Of a stretch of 8,751 nucleotides of DNA, positions 5,103 through 8,751 are shown piece after piece. The notes below the pieces were generated by a model. That model worked only from the letters and a program-made list of their open reading frames with translations, had not been told where the DNA came from and did not search any database. The number at the start of each line of letters is the position of its first letter. The first letter of the stretch is position 1. A program made the translations under genes and the position numbers. The stretch spans positions 1-8,751 of the forward strand of contig JAZQJI010000012.1 in the NCBI GenBank assembly GCA_045541475.1, in the 5' to 3' direction. The DNA is from RGIG3077 sp045541475 (GTDB taxonomy: Bacteria; Bacillota; Clostridia; Oscillospirales; Ruminococcaceae).

Positions 5103-5654
5103 ATGGACGACAACACAATTATCAGCCTTTATTTTCAGCGAAGCGAAATTGCCATTAGCGAGAGCGATAAAAAATACGGCGCTTACTGCAACACAATTGC
5201 AAACAACATTTTACATTCGGCGCAGGATAGCGAGGAGTGTGTGAATGATACATGGGTTAAAGCGTGGAATACCATTCCGCCTGAAATGCCCAAACGCTTG
5301 TCGGTGTTTTTCGGTAAAATCACACGCAATCTGGCAATTGACCGTTGGCGCAAAGCCAAAAGCGAAAAGCTGGGTGGCGGACAAATAAATCTTTGCCTTG
5401 ATGAGCTTGCAGAGTGCATAGGTACAAATCAAAGCTTTAATGATGAGCTTGATTTGAAAGAGGCTATTGATGCTTTTTTAAGCTCGCTAAAGCCGCAGAC
5501 AAGACGGATTTTTATGCTGCGCTACTGGCATATATGCCCCATAAGCGATGTTGCAAGGCTTTGCGGAATGAGCGAGGGCGCTGTTAAAATGTCGCTTAAA
5601 CGCACCAGAAATCTTTTGAAAGAGTATCTTGAAAAGGAGGATATATATATATGA
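5103..5654 (+). CDS. ECF-type RNA polymerase sigma factor
   Basis: A 183-residue sigma-70 family factor of the extracytoplasmic-function group, which has only regions 2 and 4. Region 2 spans about residues 21-88, with DSEECVNDTWVKAWN (42-56) and the DNA-melting/-10 recognition helix ITRNLAIDRWRK (73-84). A linker (GGGQINLCLDEL) leads to region 4 at about 117-175, including LKPQTRRIFMLRYW and the -35 recognition helix-turn-helix SDVARLCGMSEGAVKMSLKRTR (148-169). AAAGGAGGTG at 5090-5099 precedes the ATG closely. Its stop overlaps the start of the next gene as ATGA, implying translational coupling with the probable anti-sigma partner. An ECF-like promoter upstream suggests it activates its own operon. 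Its stimulus is unknown. Confidence 0.93.
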   Translation: MDDNTIISLYFQRSEIAISESDKKYGAYCNTIANNILHSAQDSEECVNDTWVKAWNTIPPEMPKRLSVFFGKITRNLAIDRWRKAKSEKLGGGQINLCLDELAECIGTNQSFNDELDLKEAIDAFLSSLKPQTRRIFMLRYWHICPISDVARLCGMSEGAVKMSLKRTRNLLKEYLEKEDIYI

Positions 5655-7096
5655 ACGACAACGAAAAATTGCTTGATGCCATTGGCGAAGCAAATGAAGA
5701 GTACGTTCCCGATATGACTGAAATTGCAAGTAAAAAGCCGATAAAAACCGTATCAACAGCACGAAAAATCGCTGTTGCTTCGGGTGCGTGTGCCGCAGCG
5801 CTTGTTGGTGTAATTGCGATAAACGGCGTTATAAACAACAACGTTCCCACGGTGGATAGTCAATCAAGCTTGTCAGCGGGAGAATACAGCAGTTCTGCCG
5901 AAACAAGCGATATTGAATCGGAAAGCAGCGTTATTGAACAGAGCAATCCCGATACATCAAACAGAGAGCCTTTGACGGACGAAGAGATTAGTCAGCTTGT
6001 GGAAGAACACAGAATTTATCCGCAAATCAGCGATATCAAATCAGAGAATACAGACCTCTCGCCTTTCGCTTCCGATATAATTTTTGGCAGTATGGGATTT
6101 GAAGGATATATGATTTATGATATTTCAGAGCTTGATACCATTAATCCGTGGTCTGCTGACAAGCCGCTTGATACGCTGCCTGTTTACAAAAATCTTGCTA
6201 TCAATAAAGATTGCAGTGTGCCCGTATATTTAACGCAGGAAGAAATGGAAGAAATGGCAAACGATGCCGCGTGCTGTCTTGGCATTGAAGTAAAGAACAT
6301 AACGGTTGAGCGTATTTCGGATATTGCTTATCTTCCGCCCGAGGATGTGGCAGATTTGCCCTACTGCGTTGAAGCTGTATGCGATGGCGAAAAATACGGC
6401 ACGGATGCTGTTAATATAAGGGTGTTCGGTGATGGGCAGATGTCAGTAGATTTTGGTTTTAAAGAAATGGCATTGCCTGAAGAATACAACTTTACTTATC
6501 ACGAAACTACTAACGAGCAGGCGATAGAGGTTTTGGAATATTTTGCAGAGGATTTCAAGGCACTTTTACAGTTTAAAAATCCTGCTGTATATTCCTACGC
6601 CGACCGTACAATATACGGTACCGAAGACCGCAACTATTACACTTACGACAAATGCGAGGATTATAAACAGGATATTTTAAGCTACAATTTTACAAACGTT
6701 GAGTTTTGCCCCAGTGACAAACACAATTTGATGATAATACACTTTAACAATCCTCTTGCTGCTGCTGAAAATATGGGTGAATATCCGATAATTGACGCAA
6801 GTCAAGCAACACAGCTTTTGCTAAACGGCAGTTACATTTCAACCGTTCCGGCGGAATATCTGATAAACGGCGAAATTACCGCCGATGCAATTGCCAAAAC
6901 AGAGCTTGTTTACCGCATGGGAGAGCGTGATGAATATTATCAGCCATACTACAAGTTTTACGTTGAGCTTTCGGACGATTGGTATGCCGAAGGCAGCAGA
7001 CCCGAGGGTATGAAGGAATACGGCGGATTTTATGTGCCCGCCGTAGAAAGCGAATATCTTTCAGATATATCCGTGTGGGACGGCAGTTTTAACTGA
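5651..7096 (+). CDS. Membrane-anchored probable anti-sigma factor with large outside domain
   Basis: A 481-residue single-pass membrane protein. A short inside segment (1-37, NEKLLDAIGEANEEYVPDM) resembles the N-terminal sigma-binding region of clostridial anti-sigma proteins. A transmembrane helix follows at about 38-61, then a Ser/Glu-rich linker (68-106), then about 370 residues outside without a family I recognise, rich in Tyr and acidic residues. The ATG overlaps the sigma stop codon (ATGA), and its ribosome site AAAAGGAGG (5633-5641) is inside the sigma gene, giving tightly linked synthesis. By analogy with ECF systems, it would hold the sigma at the membrane and release it when the outside domain senses a signal or is cleaved. 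No zinc-binding HxxxCxxC anti-sigma motif is present, so binding is of the non-ZAS kind. Function assigned from position, topology and N-terminal resemblance. Confidence 0.75.
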   Translation: MNDNEKLLDAIGEANEEYVPDMTEIASKKPIKTVSTARKIAVASGACAAALVGVIAINGVINNNVPTVDSQSSLSAGEYSSSAETSDIESESSVIEQSNPDTSNREPLTDEEISQLVEEHRIYPQISDIKSENTDLSPFASDIIFGSMGFEGYMIYDISELDTINPWSADKPLDTLPVYKNLAINKDCSVPVYLTQEEMEEMANDAACCLGIEVKNITVERISDIAYLPPEDVADLPYCVEAVCDGEKYGTDAVNIRVFGDGQMSVDFGFKEMALPEEYNFTYHETTNEQAIEVLEYFAEDFKALLQFKNPAVYSYADRTIYGTEDRNYYTYDKCEDYKQDILSYNFTNVEFCPSDKHNLMIIHFNNPLAAAENMGEYPIIDASQATQLLLNGSYISTVPAEYLINGEITADAIAKTELVYRMGERDEYYQPYYKFYVELSDDWYAEGSRPEGMKEYGGFYVPAVESEYLSDISVWDGSFN

Positions 7097-7115
7097 TTGA
7101 TTAAAAAACAACAAT

Positions 7116-7149
7116 CCCCCGAAAAGATCCTAAAAAGTCTTTTCGGGGG
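7116..7149. terminator. Bidirectional terminator between convergent genes
   Basis: CCCCCGAAAAGA (7116-7127) pairs perfectly with TCTTTTCGGGGG (7138-7149) around a ten-base loop. The loop differs from the two copies at 3324 and 3713, but the arms are identical. A-rich sequence on the left and T-rich sequence on the right (ATTGTTTTGTTGTTT) supply tails in both directions. It serves the anti-sigma gene (ending 7096) and the convergent gene ending at 7164. Confidence 0.88.
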
Positions 7150-7163
7150 AATTGTTTTGTTGT

Positions 7164-8534
7164 TTAGTCCAATGCCTTGCTGTAATTGTAAATGCAGCCG
7201 TTATCAAGCAGAACGTTACACTTGCAGGTAATTGTTACAATGCGGTCGGCAACGTTGTTAAGAGCTTCGCAAGGTGAAAACTCGAGAATTTCGCTTCCGT
7301 TGTAACCCCACGGAATGTTGGCGGTGTAATATCCCGTATCGGTTTTAACGGTCATAAGCTTGCTTGTCATCCAAACATTTTCAAGCGTTCCCTCGGGACA
7401 TTCAGCTTCAAAAATCAGGCCTACGCCGTCATCAGCCGCTACTATTTTGTTATCTTCAGTAAGGCCGAGAACGCAAACGTAATAAAAGTCAGTGCTGTTA
7501 TCAAAAACATCAACAAAAACCAAATCTTCACAGCCTTCAACAACGTCTTCATCAGCGGCCACATTAATCTTGTGCACCTTACCCTCGTCTGAAAGGCCGT
7601 AGTAAGCGTTTATCATATCCACAATTTCAATGCCGAAATGTTCCACGTTGGCAAAGTTATCAGAAGCATCATAAAAATATCCGATCGAATCAACAGAAAC
7701 ATCATCGGCAGCGGGTTCGTCGTAGGCATGGGCGGTATGCCACACTCCGTCGGAATCCATAACCTGCAATTCAAAGCCGCTTTCATCTATTTGTATAATT
7801 TCTATATCTTCCATATCCTCAAACACAACGCCTTCGCCTTCAAAAACAACGTTGGGTTCTTCATCGGTCCATACGGAGCTTTCGCAAACCTTGGCGTAAA
7901 ACGTTTGTCCATCAAGCACAACAAAATTATTCTGATCAATATCAAAACAAACATCATCAAATTTGGTTATCGATGTGTTTTCTGCCATAAGTTTAACGCT
8001 GTAAGATACGGGATTTGTCTGTTCGGGGTGGTAAAAATAAATGTTGCCTTCATCATCAAGCAAAAGGAAGTTATTATTGATATTGGATGCTATGTTGTAT
8101 GCGTCTACAATCTTGCCGGATATTTCATCGGTGCCGTCACGTTCTTCGGTGTAGGTTACCAGCTCAAAAAGTTCAAGGCCTTCAAATTCTTCATAATCGG
8201 GTTCGTTCTTTTCTTCAGAATTCTCTTCCTTGCTGTGTTCTTTATCTGATTCTTCGTTTTCAGACTTTTCGTTGTCTTCATCTTTTTTGGAAGATTCACT
8301 TTCGGACTTTTCGTCGTCTTCGTCTTTTTTGGAAGATTCGCTTTCAGATTTTTCTTCGTTCTTGTCTTTATCCTCGTCCTCATCAATTTCGGAAGAGATT
8401 TTTTTGTTATCATCATCGTCATCGCGTTTGCTGTCGTTATCCGATGTAAGCGCAACGCCTGCGGCAATACCTCCGCCCACAACAATTAACGCAATAATTC
8501 CTGCAATGATTTTACTTTTTAATGTACTTAGCAT
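7164..8534 (-). CDS. Membrane-anchored charged-stalk protein with probable beta-propeller
   Basis: A 456-residue protein. Residues 9-30 form a hydrophobic membrane anchor. Residues 31-118 are an extremely charged Asp/Glu/Lys/Ser stalk that includes two near-identical 14-residue repeats (SESESSKKDEDDEK at 63-76, SESESSKKDEDNEK at 77-90) and a degenerate third. The rest shows about seven recurrences of a strand-turn-strand pattern, hydrophobic-L-x-D-x-G-x-hydrophobic: FLLLDDEGNIYFY (156), FVVLDGQTFYAKV (204), VMDSDGVWHTA (258), YYGLSDEGKVHKI (311), LGLTEDNKIVAAD (356), LMTVKTDTGYYTA (393) and NVLLDNGCIYNY (440). Their spacing of about 40-57 residues suggests an RCC1-like seven-bladed propeller. 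ATG 8534 is chosen over the upstream 8654 start because AGGAGGAAAAGAA directly precedes it and the anchor then lies at the N-terminus. It probably displays a binding domain outside the cell; the ligand is unknown. Confidence 0.8.
   Translation of the reverse strand: MLSTLKSKIIAGIIALIVVGGGIAAGVALTSDNDSKRDDDDDNKKISSEIDEDEDKDKNEEKSESESSKKDEDDEKSESESSKKDEDNEKSENEESDKEHSKEENSEEKNEPDYEEFEGLELFELVTYTEERDGTDEISGKIVDAYNIASNINNNFLLLDDEGNIYFYHPEQTNPVSYSVKLMAENTSITKFDDVCFDIDQNNFVVLDGQTFYAKVCESSVWTDEEPNVVFEGEGVVFEDMEDIEIIQIDESGFELQVMDSDGVWHTAHAYDEPAADDVSVDSIGYFYDASDNFANVEHFGIEIVDMINAYYGLSDEGKVHKINVAADEDVVEGCEDLVFVDVFDNSTDFYYVCVLGLTEDNKIVAADDGVGLIFEAECPEGTLENVWMTSKLMTVKTDTGYYTANIPWGYNGSEILEFSPCEALNNVADRIVTITCKCNVLLDNGCIYNYSKALD
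8259..8342 (-). repeat. Two tandem 42-bp repeats in the stalk-coding region
   Basis: Segments 8259-8300 and 8301-8342 are directly adjacent and nearly identical, differing at a few scattered bases. Each encodes one 14-residue unit SESESSKKDED-D/N-EK. The length is a multiple of three, so copy number can change without breaking the frame. The following segment (91-104 in the protein) looks like a further, diverged unit. Confidence 0.8.
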
Positions 8535-8633
8535 TTCTTTTCCTCCTGTACTTGCGGCGTTTGCAGCCACATTGTTTATGTTGGTTATCTGACTTAAGCA
8601 TAAAAAGCATTGAATGTGAAGGTGCAAAAAAGT

Positions 8634-8671
8634 AAAAATCGACAAATCCCGCAAGAGATTTGTCGATTTTT
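8634..8671 (-). terminator. Terminator of the tRNA-Leu transcript
   Basis: A perfect 15-bp inverted repeat, with arms 8634-8648 and 8657-8671 and an eight-base loop, begins at the last base of the tRNA on the minus strand. Its stem ends in a run of T, followed by ACTTTTTT. It is a strong intrinsic terminator for the tRNA. The downstream charged-stalk gene therefore needs its own promoter in 8535-8633, where I see no good -35/-10 pair. Confidence 0.85.
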
Positions 8672-8751
8672 GGTGCCGGTGGCGGGGGTCGAACCCGCAC
8701 CCTGTCGCCAGGACCGGATTTTGAGTCCGGCACGTCTGCCAATTCCATCAC
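8671..8751 (-). tRNA. tRNA-Leu (CAA), 5' end cut by the window
   Basis: Read on the minus strand, the sequence shows the typical class II leucine tRNA: GATGGAATTGGCAGAC D-arm region, an anticodon stem CCGGA/TCCGG around the loop CTCAAAA (anticodon CAA, reading UUG), and a long variable arm with the stem CCTG/CAGG. A T-arm GCGGGTTCGACCCCCGC and an encoded 3' CCA at 8673-8671 follow. The acceptor 3' strand CACCGGC predicts that the first six bases (GCCGGT) lie just beyond 8751, for a total of about 87 bases. Confidence 0.95.

Noticed and set aside
8259..8342. CRISPR-like repeats
   Set aside because: The two 42-bp copies are directly adjacent without spacers and encode an in-frame protein repeat.
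8087..8592. Plus-strand Ser/Phe- and Arg/Leu-rich frames
   Set aside because: They are antisense shadows of the charged-stalk repeats of the minus-strand gene and lack ribosome sites.
8512..8751. Minus-strand frame of 79 codons starting MMELADVPDSKSG
   Set aside because: It is a translation of the tRNA-Leu gene and its terminator, a well-known false ORF.

Overview
The window looks like chromosome of an anaerobic, spore-lineage Firmicute of the Ruminococcaceae/Oscillospiraceae type. Supporting signs are strong AGGAGG-type ribosome sites, use of TTG and GTG starts, a Clostridia-style ECF sigma/anti-sigma pair, secreted acidic proteins with Lys/Glu/Ser stalks, and a recognisable SpoVT sequence. 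The genus call is inference from sequence style, not a search result.

Left part (1 to about 2827): the right-hand end of an integrated mobile element. About 770 bases without a convincing gene carry several hairpins. Next come a 10-codon leader-like reading frame with an excellent ribosome site, a small protein started by TTG (825-1031), a hairpin, a promoter, and a large serine recombinase (start 1136). The recombinase gene has no stop codon of its own. At about base 2828 its frame runs into the 3' five-sixths of the sporulation regulator gene spoVT, giving one 715-codon chimeric ORF that ends at 3283. The element therefore appears to have inserted into spoVT, with its right attachment junction inside the reading frame. 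The spoVT 5' end should lie to the left of the window at the other end of the element. This is the most notable object here. It resembles skin-type elements that interrupt sporulation genes, but here the recombinase and the host regulator are joined in frame.

Middle part (3300-4757): host chromosome resumes with a strong terminator, a small XRE/Cro-type regulator preceded by two copies of a candidate operator, another copy of the terminator hairpin, and a convergent gene for an uncharacterised secreted/membrane protein with a signal peptide and four later membrane segments.

Right part (4758-8751): a divergent intergenic region with a housekeeping-type promoter and an ECF-type promoter drives an ECF sigma factor. 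The sigma gene overlaps by ATGA a gene for a membrane-anchored protein that is probably its anti-sigma factor and carries a large outside domain. A bidirectional terminator follows. A convergent gene then encodes a membrane-anchored protein with a long charged stalk (14-residue tandem repeats) and a probable seven-repeat beta-propeller. The window ends in a tRNA-Leu(CAA) on the minus strand, truncated at its 5' end, followed by its own terminator.

The same 12-base hairpin arm (CCCCCGAAAAGA) forms the terminators after three genes or gene pairs. A half copy sits just upstream of the sigma-factor promoter.
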